From contig OY744604.1 in assembly GCA_963556255.1 (NCBI GenBank), positions 70,415,390 through 70,479,389 on the forward strand: a stretch of 64,000 nucleotides of DNA. Reading direction: 5' to 3'. The number at the start of each line of letters is the position of its first letter. The stretch's first letter is position 1. This stretch comes from Allolobophora icterica. Lineage: Eukaryota; Annelida; Clitellata; Crassiclitellata; Lumbricidae. Positions 27,311-39,639 of this stretch are shown one piece after another. Both the position numbers and the translations under genes were made by a program. The notes under the pieces were generated by a model. The model made no database searches. It saw only the letters and a list, made by a program, of their open reading frames with translations, and had not been told where the DNA came from.

Positions 27311-27387
27311 TATCACGTCCAGGTTAAAGTACTAAGGCCTATATTCCGGTGAAAATCATCCTAATTATGAAAGATTTACGAGCTAGA

Positions 27388-27389
<2 letters not shown>

Positions 27390-27431
<42 letters not shown>
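27390..27431. repeat. CT microsatellite
   Basis: Pure (TC)21 followed by a G run. Confidence 0.95.
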
Positions 27432-27433
<2 letters not shown>

Positions 27434-27559
27434 GGGGGGGAAGCAACCTGTATCCCACAAAAGGTGTCTACAATAAAATATTGCTGGCCTCTGGGGGGAA
27501 ACATAAATCCTGGGGGAAAATCCCCCCAAAGGTGTCTAGATTAAACACTGCGCGGCGGT

Positions 27560-28110
27560 GATCCTTGTTCACGCATTTATCTCCAGTAGAGTACTATTGC
27601 TGCTCTGTTCTCACGGGACATCCACTGGCTCTAAATGGGCGCCTTGACTGGATCCTTCGCTCTGCCGCTCGGCTCATTGCCCACATCACAAAATAATGAA
27701 ATATGCACCAGTTTAAGCTTATATGCGCGATGTCCTGCATTGGCTTCCTGGGTCGCAGCGCATCTCCTAGAGGATTGCTTCTCTTGTTTGGCGATTCCTC
27801 TCTGGTCAAGCTCCAGCTTACCTATCTGACCTCTGCTGTCCGCTCTCTGGCCTAATAAATTATGTCCCGTCGAGTTCTGCATTCTGCAACCGGGAGGAGC
27901 TGTCGGTTCCTCGTTCCCGCTCCTCAATTCGTACCTTCTCAGTGACTGGCCTCTCTAAATGGAATGGACTCCCACCTTCTTTGCGCTTTTTTCCACGAGG
28001 CAGTTCACCTGCTTTCCAACGCCTCCTTAAGTCTTCTCTTTTTTTTTTACCGTGGTTGAGACTGAAGAGGCGTTATATAAATTATCGAAATGAATGAATG
28101 AATGATGATG
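27560..28110 (+). mobile_element. CR1-like LINE, 3' fragment
   Basis: Frames read across frameshifts give SAARLIAHI, HWLPG-like, and SVTGLSKWNGLPPSLRFFP, the C-terminal part of CR1-like reverse transcriptases. It ends GAAGAGGCGTTATATAAATT and then (GAAT)n(GAT)n. It is 5'-truncated and disrupted, in the R3 intron. Confidence 0.75.
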
Positions 28111-28624
28111 ATGATGATGATGGTAATAAAATATTTTGACTGTTGATACCGACCTTACTACACATAGAACAAAATGGTTTTCAACAGCTTGAAAACTAGA
28201 TGGCAATATGATAAAAAAAAATATGCCACAGGTGATTATTCCAGTTTACTGTATATTGTTTCCATAACTGAAGGAATTCTGATTCTTAATGACATTTAAT
28301 ATCATGAGTTCGGATAAAGTGAACCATCAGATTGAGTGAACCGATTCTGGTAGGAAGCGTATGGACAGCAAGCTGTTAATATCACGCGCTCGTGTGCTAT
28401 ATTTTTACGTACTATTGCCGTTTGGCTACTCAGTTAGCGGGTTGTTTGAAAACTACCTAGCAGCTGCATGTTTTGAGAGGCGGTGAGATGTGGGATGTCG
28501 AAGAAACTTCCAAACATTTAAGTGTCCTACTTTTAACTGAGGAGTAACAAAAGTCAGTTTTTCATGTAAATGCCTTACACTATATAGCCAAATTTTTTCA
28601 CTATTAATTTGTGAATTATATGGT

Positions 28625-29064
28625 ATAAAACACTGGTAATACCGGTCCTTATGTATGGAGCAGAGTCTTGGTGCGTGAAAAGGGAGGACGAGAGAAGACT
28701 GCTGGTGGCGGAGATGGGATGGCTACGAGGACTACTGAATAGATCACGGAGAGAAAAGATACGGAACGAAGTGACACGAGAAGAACTGGGACAGAAGAAA
28801 ACGGTAGTGGAAAGAATAAAGAAAAGAAGACTAACATGGTATGGACATGTGATCAGAATGGAGAGCGGAAGAATGCCGGCAAAGGCGCTGCACGGAGAAG
28901 TGGAGGGAACGAGGAGCAGGGGACGACCGAAGAAGAAGTGGATAGATAATGTACTGGAGGACATAGAAGACAGAGGATGGGAGTTTAAAAAGGCAATAGA
29001 ACTCGCAAGAGACCGGCCGAAATGGAAAAGTTTTGTTGGAGCCTCATCGTCGGTGAACACTTGA
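28625..29064 (+). mobile_element. Non-LTR retrotransposon fragment (RT C-terminus)
   Basis: An open frame from VIPVLMYGAESW through RLTWYGHVIRME...RSRGRPKKKWIDNV to a stop at 29064. YGAESW, LxWYGHVxRM and GRPKKxWxD are landmarks of the region after the reverse transcriptase core in several LINE clades (RTE-like and relatives). It is 5'-truncated, but the remaining 140 codons are uninterrupted, so the insertion is fairly recent. Confidence 0.85.
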
Positions 29065-29534
29065 CGGAGGAGAAAAAGAAAGATGGTATAAAAAACATTG
29101 TTGAAATGTCGAACTGAACGAATACACGCTCTATAAATAGAAATTTATCACATGGTTCACTCTGCTTGTACGTGCTGGTAAAGTGAACCATGGAAGTTGA
29201 ACCAAAGTTAACCAGTGGTTCACTTTCACTGACAGGCCCCTATAGCCCTTTGGCGAGCCTGGTAAATGAAATAGGCATAGGCTATGTATAGGCCTAGATG
29301 TAGGCCCCTAATATCGGTTATCGATGTAATACAATAAACTTGGATGGTAAACAAATTAATACAAGTAAAAATTTTATTTTCTAAGAACTACACAATATCA
29401 TTATGTTTTTAAGGTTTATGTTAGAGATTTATTTGCACCACCATGGGTAGATTCCACCATCATGGAACAAGACATAAAAGCAAAGGAAAGACCAAGATTC
29501 CATCCTTTCTGTTTGTCTAGGTAATCGTAATTAT

Positions 29535-29800
29535 TATTTATTATTATTATTATTGAGGTCTTATATATAGCGCTCCTTCAAGGTTATCTACTCAGGTGCG
29601 CTCCCAGTCCAACCACGGTCAAACATGACAGTCTTAAGACAAGAGTAGAACAGAGAAGAGCAATCGATTGGGGTCAAGCGCAGCGCTACTGGAAGCCCAT
29701 TCCAGGTCGCTGGGCCGGAGACAGAGAAGGCACGGTGTTGCCGGATAGCAGTCCGTGCACGGGGGACAAGGAGCTCAGCCTGTTCAACTGTTCAACTTTC
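29535..29800 (-). mobile_element. LINE 3' tail, minus strand
   Basis: Minus strand: GGGAGCGCACCTGAGTAG...AGGAGCGCTATATATAAGAC then (AAT)n. The preceding coding remnant reads ATWNGLP-like near 29690. Same 3' hairpin type as the elements at 40220 and 47010. Confidence 0.65.
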
Positions 29801-30984
29801 AACTGTTCAACTGATGTTCAACTTTAAGAAGTATCTGGCCTAAACCTAGCCAGCAGTGTTGAAACTCGGCCATTGTCTGATCCAGTTTCACCTAGTAGTG
29901 TTGAGAGTGCATCAGTCCCAGGCTCAGTTCATCCACTGGCATTGATACTAGATCAACAGTGAGTCACCCCTGGTCTCCCAGTAACGCTGAGCCTGCTCAA
30001 GAGATGACCGCACCTAGTATTCAGTTGATCAGGAACTTGGTCTCTGTTACAGAAAATGAGGCTAAATCTTCCTTGAGCAAGACCCGAAACAACAAAGGCA
30101 AGACTGCAACAGCAACATCTTCAAAAAATGCCAGCACTGCAGACAAAGGTATTCCTGTCTTGTGGTTGGAGAGGTATATGATGAATCATGGATTCAGTGC
30201 AGAAAGTGTAAAGACTGAGCACATGAGGATTGTGCTAACTGACAAGGATTACTATTGCCACGTTTGCATTATTCATTAGGCCTACTGCACGGCACGAGGT
30301 TTGCACTAGTTTTAGAAAAAGGAGTACATTTGAAGTGTCCTATAGTATTCAAGTGTTCAATAGCGTTGGTGTTCTTCTCTGCAATGATAGGCTAACTGTT
30401 AGTTCTGTGTTGCAAGGGTTCTTGCATCATTTGTAGATTGATTAATACTTTTGTTGAACACCATAACTAAGTTTTCTTAAGATTGACTTTTGTAGTTCAA
30501 TTTAGGTTGGAATTATTAAAGCCAGTGCAATTTTTTACCTGATACTGTGATTTTTCTATTTCTTTAGGCTATGTTTATGTTGGTACACTTTAGGAAATGC
30601 ATTTTTATACTGGGAAAATGTGGTCGCTTTATCATAGAAAACTGATTCACTATATCTGAAAAGTCAGGCAAAGTGAACCGTTTGACAACTTAATTTTGAA
30701 AGGCTATCTTACATGCTTAACCTGAATATAACTTCAGTTTTACTGTGTATCCTTTTAGAGCAATGAATGATCTATAAGGTAGTATATTTAGATCCTTGAT
30801 ATCCCACACCTGAAAGCGGCAAAGTGGTCCGACATGAAAATTGGTTCACTTTATCCGAACTCGCCCTAGGCTTCAGCGGAGAGAGAGCTCTGATTAGCTT
30901 CGCTATGTGAGTGGCGTTACATAAATGGCAATTACAACTACAATACAAGTCAATGGTAAAGAATGAAGCGGTTATGTATTGAAA

Positions 30985-31598
30985 GATAATTAGGCCTAAT
31001 ATGTGTAGGAAAGATAATGTCGAATCTCTCCAACATATAAAGAACAGGTTAAAAGCATCAATGATGGGCAATATCTACGCGCATGACTATTGCAATTCTC
31101 TTTTAATTGGGTTCCCTAATGTTTGGCTGTCACCTGGGCAATCCGTCTTAAATGGTACAGCTAGACTTATTGCCCGCTTACCACGATAATCACACATCAC
31201 CTCCTATATGCAAAATGAACTTCACTGGCTCCCTGTCCCGTTTCGAATTAGATTCAAGGTCCTTTTTCTAGTCAATAGATCCCAGTTAATCTTAGCGCGT
31301 ATATACCTTTCTGAACTGATGAACAACCAATCTCTTCAAGCTCCTCTCACCCTCTTCGTTCTGCTGACCGATTGGACTTTTTTGTACCTCGGTCGCGAAC
31401 CTCCTTAACTCAGCATCGGGTCTTTGCTTTGGCTGGCCCTTCACTATGGAATGAACTCCCTTCTGTGATCCAGAGCAAGATACTCGGGGTGTTTTCACCA
31501 GCTTCCCTTAAATGCCTAAAGACCTTTCTTTGTACACGAGCGTATGACGTTGAGAGCGCGTCTGCGAGGAGCGCTTTACTACATTACATTACAATAGT
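30985..31598 (+). mobile_element. CR1-like LINE, 3' fragment
   Basis: Reads HDYCNSLLIGFPN, GTARLIARLPR, stop, LHWLPVPFRIRFKVLFLV, then (frameshift) FALAGPSLWNELPSVIQ and LKTFLC, ending near (CATTA)n at 31575-31595. This is the C-terminal half of a CR1-like ORF2 with at least one stop and one frameshift. In the R3 intron. Confidence 0.82.
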
Positions 31599-32090
31599 TA
31601 GGCCTAACCAAAAAGTTTCTAACTTTTAGTTTAACTAAATTTTTAGTTGCTAACTAAAAAGTTCAACTAGAAAAATCAGCAATACGCAACTATTCTCCGC
31701 AATGAACATTGAACAATGTCAACAACTCAACGCGAAACTTATTGATTAACACTCTGCATGGTTTTAGCATTAACAGCCTGTGTTTTCTTATTCATACTCT
31801 ACTTACAGTACGCCTGTAACTGTTTGCTAGAACAGCACACATTACACAGTTTGAAGGTGAAATTGTCATTGACGCTCTGCATTATTACAGTTCACTTAAC
31901 CTCTGTTATTGTGAAAATGTTTGTCGTAAAAAGTTGGAAAATGTTGGAATAAGTTGGAAAAAGTGTAACTACGTTTTCAAGTTTAGCTAACTAATTTGCA
32001 AAATCATTTGCCAACTTTAGTTAAACCATATTTTAGTTGGAAAATAGTTTTAGTTTAACTTAAAAAAATAGTTTAGTGCGCATCACTGAT
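31599..32090. mobile_element. hAT element, second copy (empty piggyBac site)
   Basis: Same family as 16367-18242 but lacking the outer left terminus. The body matches CAGCAATACGCAACTATT, then GCATGGTTTTAGCATTAACA, to the right end GTGCGCATCACTG. TTAA at 31770-31773 is unoccupied here and occupied in the other copy. Confidence 0.88.
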
Positions 32091-32774
32091 CATTATAAAC
32101 TATAAAGTCGCCCATTATGGCTTTTTTTCGAAGGAAAGCGAATCAAATATTGAACTGAATTTCACTGTAAAAGTAAGTCAAAGAAGAATGTTTGTTGCCA
32201 AAGTTGTAGCAGCCAGAACCTAAAAAGGCTCTGGGGCAAATAAACAAAGTGATTCTATGCAGTGGGAAGTATATCAGTAAAGAAGTCCATTTGGCATGTA
32301 GAATGAACCATCCTAGTTTGTAGTTTGACCAGAAGAACAATCTGATGACTTTGTCAAATATTGATACGAGCGAGGAAAGGGATGGTTTTAAATACTGTAG
32401 CTGGTTAGAGTTCAATGTTTTACATACCAAAAGCCCTAATTATTTTAAACAGATTGTTGTTTGAACAGGAAGCCACTGCTCTGATTTGAGTAAAGGACTT
32501 ATATGCTTATATCTTGAGGAATTTGTTATGATTCATGTTTAACATTTCTAATCGTCTAGAGTTTTCCAGGTTTCCAATAAGAATCGAATCACAATAATCT
32601 AAGCGAATGGATACCGCAAATATCCTACAATACGTCAGGTCAGAGCTTTTGACCCGAGTTTATTAGGCATGATTAAATACTTAATTCAACAATTTTTAAA
32701 CAATGTAGCAGTTTTAGAGACTCACTGGAAATTGACTGACCTATAGTTGCTATTATTAATATTTATACACGTAC
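32091..32774. other. R3 intron, donor-proximal part
   Basis: No gene or recognised repeat. Part of the 5706-bp R3 intron. Confidence 0.5.
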
Positions 32775-33375
32775 CTGGAACAACGCGTTTGCGTGTGACG
32801 CGCAGTATTCGTGAGTAGCAAAACACGAAGACTACCAGAGGCAAAAGGAAGTTGAATATAAATTTACAGAGAGCGTACACTCTGCCATTTAGAGCTGCAG
32901 GAAACTCAACGTAAAACGCACACTGTCCATTTATAACAGTTGTGGCTATCAGATCAACAACCGCGTTTAAAACTGTGTCAAAGTTTATCCATGTCAATGT
33001 AATCGCCACAAAGGACATCCACTGACGAAAATGTCTCTTGTGGAATACAGCATGAACGATTTTTACATATCTGTCCAGAGTCAAGACGACAAGGTTGTAA
33101 GCTGAACACACCAGGAAATACCAAATCATCGATTCGCCGAAGAAAGCTTTGCAGATGAATTGTCCGAAAGTGCCACCGTAATCGATGTCCAATAGTTTAA
33201 CGCTGTAACTAATTGCAAGTAGTAAACAGCAGAGAAAGTCCAAAGTCATCTGATTGAAAACGATGGCCATATCGTACTTACGTGCCTTCGACTGTGCAAG
33301 AATCAGAAGCATAAGAAGGTTCGCAATTCCGCCAATGATTCCAATCACAACAACTGATACCTCAAAAGCAACCAT
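32775..33375 (-). CDS. R3 class A GPCR, exon 1 (TM1-TM5)
   Basis: 200 codons plus one base. Starts at ATG 33375 (MVAFEVS); the upstream in-frame codons offer only GTG. Donor CCAG|GTACGTG. It is the only member with the canonical DRY at the TM3 end (LDRYVKIVH), where its sisters have ERY. Loop 2 (TTVINGQCAFYVEFPAALNG) and upper TM3 (GGTFGQFICKAFFGESM) differ strongly from the others, and the loop-2 sequon is lost. Intracellular faces (SKARKYDMAIVFNQMTLDF, FHKRHFR) are nearly unchanged. This pattern suggests a different ligand with the same coupling machinery. Confidence 0.94.
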
Positions 33376-33660
33376 TTTCACAATTATCACAATTATTTGT
33401 TTGTATTGAAACCGTAATATTAACGAAGAAACAATTTCTTCAGTAAGAAATTATGGGGCAGATTTGCTAAATACTTGCTTCGATACAAGAAAATGTGCAA
33501 ATAATAGTGCTTTATAAAGACTACAGCTATTAGTAGGCCTAGGGCTTATCTGTGGCGCATTCACTCGATTCTGCTGTAGTTAAGTGGTGCATACATACTT
33601 TCCCTCCGAGAGTGCATTTATATCTATAATACCTAAGCTTTCTTTCATCTTCCGTGTTAG
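33376..33660 (-). promoter_or_regulatory. R3 upstream region
   Basis: A TATA-like CTTTATAAAG palindrome lies at 33510-33519, about 135 bp before the ATG. TGTGGCGCATTCACTCGATTC (in part shared with R2 and R5 upstream blocks) follows at about 33551. TAGGCCTA at 33534 lies between them and is absent from the sister promoters. Confidence 0.4.
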
Positions 33661-35045
33661 TGGGCTAGCGTAGTACGTGCGCATCTCAAGTGTACTAGGC
33701 GCATGCAGCCTGTATTTATCTCAGCCTTACGTATTCCTCTGTATCCTACCGGTGTCCGTTGTGATTCTCCTTAGCGACAAAGTTGACGAGAATATCCGTT
33801 AACGAAAATAATGATTTCGTTAACAATAACTTGCCTATAACTGTGACTTAAAAACATCACTAACTATAACTATAACTATAGCGAAAATAATACTAACGAA
33901 AATTTATCGATTTGAACGCGGAATAGGCCTACAAAGGTTGAAATTGGACGAGTAGTAGATCTACCGATTGCGCAGTGACACATTAAAGTTGCCAGTAGTG
34001 TTGATGTAGCACGTTGCCTTGCAAAGTTTTTACTGTCTTGCATTTAGAGTGAGCGGTTGCAGTATACATTACTTGACGAAATCTTTTGGTTGCCAGGGCA
34101 GTTGATATAAACTTTCCGTGACAAATTAGCTTTCGCAATCATTAACGTACCTGGTGTAGTATGGGTCTAATGCATTATTTTGGTGTAATTAAGCAAATCT
34201 GCTATATTGCGACGGCGCTCGCGAAACACGTTGATTGGCACATTGACATTAATTCATAACATAGGTCTTGCTAATGGTTTGTTTTGAATGTAGGTCGAAT
34301 TATATGTCTTAATCACACATATATTTTCGCCGTTTTATTCCACCCGCTTGCAGTTAGTAAACAGAAATTAACGACAGAATCAGAAAGCATCTGATGACAA
34401 GAAACAAACGTTCCCCTTGCGAATGGTATTATATCGACTGAAGCCACCAATGGCAGAAAATTAACCAATAGCTACAGCTGAATAAATATTGTAATGTAAT
34501 TAGACACTTATAAAATACAGCGCTACTGAAAGGGTAAACCAAACTAGAGAAAATATTGAATCAGTTAGCAGAACAACGCACAATTGCACAGTAAGTATGG
34601 ATAAGAATTTACACAATTCTACCTCACAAATGCGCTAAGCAAATACGCTATCGTAATGCTCAATATTTGAGCCTTGTGTTTGCGAGATGATATCACTAAG
34701 AATGCATTTAATGAATCACTAAGATAATGCAAGAGGTTCTCCCAAATTCATTTTTCTTTTCTTTCTTTCTCTTGTATTCATCTTTTGCTATTTTCCTGGT
34801 ACATTCTCGCCATCTCTCTTTAGTTAAATCTGCATACTTATGTTAAACGTTAATGATGATTGTAATATTCTTATGACCACTGATGCTGAGACTCTAAAAT
34901 GTTATTGCTAACCTGCCCATAACGTCATGTTTTGTCTCAGATGTTATGACCTGGGTGTGTCTTCTTAGCAGGACAATAGTTCCTCCTGGAACTCTCAATT
35001 GTATCTCACCTAAGTCCCAAATGTATTTATCTTATTTAAATTGTG

Positions 35046-35100
<55 letters not shown>

Positions 35101-35800
35101 GTGTGTGTATGTTCAATTGTTTTTCTCTGTTCCGATTGACTCGTGATGAGATGCAATAAAGAATTATGTTATGTAATGTTATATATCCGTAGGAGGCCCC
35201 TATACAATTTGTGTATGGGTGAAGTCAGGTGAGCGATCGACGTATCTGTGAACAAATCTGCGATTAGAATTACAAGTGTGACAACTTACTTAGCGCTATC
35301 TAGAAAAACAAAAATGGTCAACATGTTTAACGAAACTAAACTTTGTGGCTTACAATTTCGGGAAAAAAGAACCGATCTTGAAAATTATGAAATTTGACAT
35401 TATATATTTTCATTACATATTTTCCTTAAATTTAGGCCTACGTTTCTTGAGTTGTCGTAGCGTGGTGTATGCACTTCTGAAAGAGGGTTCTGCAGGAAAC
35501 GAGTGAGATTATTAATAGGCCAAATTATACGAAGATTGTAATGCATAATGTATAACGTATTATAATAATATAAAAATAGATAGAGATATGTAAGAAAACA
35601 GAAAAAGGGAGAGAGGAACAGCCTCACGAGAACAAGGAATTACGTCGAGTGATCGTAAACACCAATTTTCTAAAGTACTATTCTAATGCTAAGCGGAAAT
35701 GCACCAGCTGACTCACGAGAATCTTAATCATAGACTCCAATTTGCTAGAGACATTTAATGACGAAAGACCAAGTTGTTTCGGTGCTGGAAATCAAACCAA
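33661..35800. other. Intergenic stretch without recognised gene
   Basis: Nothing coding recognised. It contains repeated GTTAACGAAAAT/ACTATAACT words at 33790-33890 and a GT microsatellite. GCAATAAAGAATTATGTTATG near 35153 could be the 3' end of a truncated retroposon. Confidence 0.45.
35042..35096. repeat. GT microsatellite
   Basis: About 27 GT units with one GC interruption. Confidence 0.95.
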
Positions 35801-37290
35801 TGAATTCCGTAACATATAGTACGGTACCATCAGATCAAAGACGATAAACGACACGAATAACTATGGATGCATCAGACTCATCAAAGTCGACGAAGGCCCA
35901 TCAAAGAATCAGTTTGTACTGGCTGCACAAGGCGATCGATCATTCCGCTGTTTCTATTGAGAGCGACAGTTAGGACCGTAGCATCAATATTTAGTGTAAT
36001 GTAAAAGAACATTTTCTTATTTATTTTATTTATTTATTCCGGATATTTATATAGCGCCTCTCGAAGACAACTACTACTCAGAGGCGCTCCCGACTACAGC
36101 ATTTGATACTGTGCCGGAATTTTCACGTCGAAGCGCCACGAGCAATTGCGAGTGAAGGACTTGCCCAAGGTCCGTACGCAGCGGCTAGAGTGGGAGTCGA
36201 ACCTGCAACCCTCTGGTCACAAGGCACCGAACTTACCACTGAGCCACCACGCCCCACAGCGCCTTTTAACTAAGTACCTCACAAAAGCGCTTAGCACGGG
36301 ACTAACAGTCAATTGAACAAGTGAGATCATCCTACGTTTAGTACATTCTCGTTGTTAACGTGTTAAACGTTCCATTGACTTTCGCGACACAGCCTATAAC
36401 TTATTATTACCAGTGAATACAGCAGTAATCCGCAATTAATCAGTAAGGGCTGTACTATCCTAAGCAGTGCACTGAGTGCATGTCATTGACGTTTCGCCAT
36501 AACGGCAAACAGCATGCAGGTATAGTTTAATGACCAGCTCCGCTCTTCAATACAGCATCCGAGGGAACAAAGCACTACTCTAGTTTAGTCGATACGTGTT
36601 CTATACGAATCCCTTCAACTCTCGACATCCTATCGGAATTCAAAAGATGCACCAACGCAAGGAACCCTTGCTAGTGATTTGAGACAAATCAGCCCACGTG
36701 AAATACGTCCGAGAACTTTAACTACACGAAAACAATGCACGTTTGTGTCAAGTAGGTGCACATCTCATGTTGCACCAAGACTTTAATCTAAGACTCACAG
36801 CAAAAGATCGATTATGCTACCAACCGAGAGTCATCACCAGCAGATCACATCGCCTATCGTTTTTGTTCCTCATTCTCAATTCTGCGTGCTTCAGGAGCTC
36901 TTAACTTGCTTTAGTCTCTCCATTCTAGTTGGGAAGCTATTGGTTGTGTCTGCGAGTGTGTGCTAGCCGGTCAACTGAACAATGTTTGTAAAAACGGATG
37001 AAATTAATGTTCTGTACTTAGTGGCTTACAACATCCTTTAGTTTATTAGACTGGTGCCTCTAATTATTTTTCCTTGAGTGACGCTATATAAATTTCTTCA
37101 TAATTAAAATAAATAGAGCAAAGGAATAGGCCTGCAATGTTGTACCTTGGTTTGGTTCGTTTAAGATAGGCAGTAAGAGGTCGCTGATATTTACCCGACT
37201 ATATGACCAACGCGACTGTTGCGACGATGTTTAAACTCCGGGTTGTCCTATGTATAAGCCTCAGTTGCGGGTTTAGGAACGAATATGAAA
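35801..37290. repeat. Large dispersed repeat, copy C (first part)
   Basis: Best-preserved match to copy A. Shared are ATCAGATCAAAGACGA (35830), CGCCATAACGGCAAACAGC (36492), the CTTCAACTCTCGA block (36613), CTCATTCTCAATTCTGCGTG (36870) and CTGAACAATGTTTGTAAAAAC (36975). It continues at 39770-39865 and 40309-40558 after LINE, DNA-transposon and LINE insertions. Confidence 0.65.
36014..36258 (-). mobile_element. tRNA-derived SINE sharing a LINE tail
   Basis: On the minus strand the head has a perfect pol III A box (TGGCTCAGTGG, 36236-36246) and B box (GGTTCGACTCC, 36193-36203), 32 bp apart as in tRNA genes. A unique body follows, then GGGAGCGCCTCTGAGTAG, the loop, GAGAGGCGCTATATAAAT and an AT-rich (AAATA)n tail. 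The terminal hairpin is the one that ends the CR1-like LINEs at 40225 and 47010, so this SINE probably uses that LINE's machinery. Confidence 0.88.
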
Positions 37291-37637
37291 TAGTCCACGC
37301 AAAATTAGATTACTGCAATGCACTCTTCTTAAGCATCGACATCACCCAAATAAACCGCCTCCAAGCCATTCAAAATGCACTTGCTCGCGCTGTCACTAAA
37401 ACCCCAAGCACCACCACATCACCTCTGTCCTCAAATCTCTCCACTGGCTTAAAATACCCGAGCGAATAGAATATAAAGTCATATCACTCACCTACAATAC
37501 ACTCCAATCTTCCCAGCCCTCTTATCTCCGACAGCTATTCACGGTCCAACCACTCCGCTCAACCCGCTCCTCTTCTGCCATAACATTGCTCCGCCCTTCC
37601 GTCACCTCATCACTAAAATTTGCAAATCGCTCCATAG

Positions 37638-39331
37638 TAGACTGGTCCAAAAAGTAAAATTTAGAAAATTAATTTGGGTCACATTTGTTCTTGTTCTATT
37701 CAGTTTAAGGAATATTTGGACCAATTTTTGTGTCTCTAGAAGAATATTTAGGGGTGGCTCAATTTTGAACGATAAATGTTGTTACTAAGAAATTTCCTCA
37801 GATTTTGTATATTCACATTTTTGAACAAAAAACGTTTCAAAATAAAATAAAAACAAAAATAAAGTCACTGTTTAGTGTTTACTGTTTTGTAAAGTTTATA
37901 GTTGAATAGTAGTAACTTTATAGTTAATAAGAACAACATTAAAAATAAGTCTTTTTGAGATATTCTTCAAGAGAGACTTTGATGGCTCTGGAATGGCCTT
38001 CCGATGAGCGCTGACAAATTGAAGAAGGTATTGTTTTTTATTCTCGTCTTTTGTTATAGAAAAGTTGAACATCTAGATCAAAGAAATACCTCTCTCTGTA
38101 CAGTCATTTACTGCTTTCATCTGCCTGGCTTTTCTGTCAATTGGAGATAAATTGGACCCAACTGTCAAAAGTCTGGCAGTGTCGAGAGGAAAGTCTGGGC
38201 ATTTTCTGCCCAACTGTCAATGAGTAGGTCGAAGAGCCAAGATGTTCGGCTTGTTATATAATGATTCTAGTGGATTTCCCAAGTTGAATGCTTTACTGTC
38301 AATCCTCTTTGATGGTATCTGCTTTTCAGCACGTTTGAGATTCTTGACCATGGTGGCCCTTGTATTAACATTAACGCGGTGGTCAAAAAAGGCCAGGCCA
38401 ATTAAATGCTTGGAAAATACCAGAGGTGTCTCCTGAAAGCTGTTATGGCTGCATTTTTCACAATATTGTCGCGGGTAAAGACGTCCAACAAGTTCAACAG
38501 TTTCAAGTCATTGTATGGAGCTATCTCTGCCAGGAAAACTGCATGCCAAAATCTTCCATAGACAAGGGAGACAAAAAAGCTGACATCTGTTAAAGCTTCT
38601 CTCCCCTTGTGTCGAGAGTCATTTGATTCTTGAAAACAAGGATTTTGAGAGAATAGATGCCTCTGGCCATCCACCTTACATGGTGCATTGCCCCAGGAGC
38701 TCGAAATCACACTTCTTCTCTTGAACACCCACCAAGGAAGATGATACACAATTGCAGAAGCTCGCCATAATCTTCACGTTGGTGCTGGTTATTCACAGCA
38801 GCTTGGTACCTTGTAACCACCTCATTATGGAGACGCATCATGGACCAACTGAAGAGTGTTTCGTCAGCAGTGTTATAATTGGTTTTGTTAAACTTTGGTC
38901 ATTCTTTTTGAAATCGTTTGAATAAGCCTACATCTGGTCCACTGGTAGTTCCGAAGGCTGTGGAAGCAAAAACGCTGGATAGCATAACTAATTAATATTA
39001 TTAAAAATTTCAATTTATAAAATTAAATTGTAATTTTTCAAATATCAAGCACATAAAAGGAAGTGAAAACATAACAGAAGTGAAAATAACTAAAAACCAA
39101 CCTAAATGAAATGTTAAAATTAAGAAAGTAAGCAAATAATAAATTTTTTCGGAACTTTAGTTATTTTCATAATGTCAGTAAAAATGTTCAGTTTTGAGCC
39201 ACCTCTAAATATTATTGAATCCGTTTCATTTTTGGCCTGTAAGCCCCTCTGGTATATAGAAACAAGGGCAACTATGACCCAAGTTGATATTTGAAATTTA
39301 TTTTTTTTACATGGTAGGTTGGACCACCCTA
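37638..39331 (-). mobile_element. 1.69-kb DNA transposon, 8-bp TSD
   Basis: Exact 8-bp direct repeats CTCCATAG at 37630-37637 and 39332-39339. Imperfect terminal inverted repeats share TAGxxTGGTCCAA and, inside, TTGGGTCAyAxTTG. The 8-bp duplication of nTnnnnAn form fits hAT-like elements, but the encoded protein is not a hAT transposase I recognise. It carries a minus-strand transposase remnant (38050-38749). The host is the LINE fragment 37291-39560, so it is the younger of the two. Confidence 0.85.
38050..38749 (-). pseudogene. Transposase remnant, family not named
   Basis: The minus-strand frame 38749-38402 ends ...TRDNIVKNAAITAFRRHLWYFPS. After a frameshift, LIGLAFFDHRVNVNTRATMVKNL and FNLGNPLESLYNKPNILALR continue. 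The A-x-x-AF-x-RHLWYL / GLAFFD pattern is one I recall from uncharacterised transposon-linked proteins of marine animals, but I cannot attach a family name. Frameshifts and stops make it dead. Confidence 0.6.
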
Positions 39332-39639
39332 CTCCATAGCCATAGCTGTCCCACCCCTCTGGAACAAACTCCCACCAGTACTGCGAGAAATTTCAGATCC
39401 ATCCTACGAACACACCAAAACTTCACCACTTGCTATATCTTCACAGGTCTTTCACTCAAAACTGAAAACACTGCTCTTTCACAAATCCTATCCCGATTCC
39501 TCCTCCTCTGTCTACCACCCTCGCCGTCTAAACCCTAAACACCACCCACCTTAGCCGTCTTACTGTCTTCCTGACTGACTCCTTTGGATCTTGACCTGGA
39601 ACCGAATCGACCCCCCCCGTCTATCGATTTTGATTTGTC

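Larger units (their letters stand above)
28306..30862. mobile_element. TIR element with GTGAACC subterminal repeats
   Basis: Ends in perfect 21-bp inverted repeats beginning GAGTTCGGATAAAGTGAACC (28306-28326 and 30842-30862). The core AAGTGAACC recurs in both orientations near 28338, 29152, 29181, 29215 and 30671. It contains nested LINE pieces (28625-29064, 29535-29800). A 106-codon plus-strand frame at 29959-30279 ends KDYYCHVCIIH, whose family I cannot name. No target duplication is visible at the ends. It lies in the R3 intron, probably as a composite, decayed DNA transposon. Confidence 0.6.
37291..39560 (+). mobile_element. CR1-like LINE fragment split by a transposon
   Basis: The first part (37291-37629) reads AKLDYCNALFLSIDITQINR, then LQAIQNALARAVTKTPS, then with frameshifts YKVISLTYNTLQS and PSYLRQLFTVQPLRSTRSS. 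The second part (39340-39560) reads IAIAVPPLWNKLPPVLREI and KLKTLLFHKSYPD. Joined, they are the C-terminal part of a CR1/Rex1-like reverse transcriptase protein. The 1694-bp insertion between them duplicated CTCCATAG. Confidence 0.85.

Noticed and set aside
36190..36258. A tRNA gene
   Set aside because: The pol III A and B boxes are good, but no acceptor stem closes, and the sequence runs on into a SINE body and LINE-type tail.
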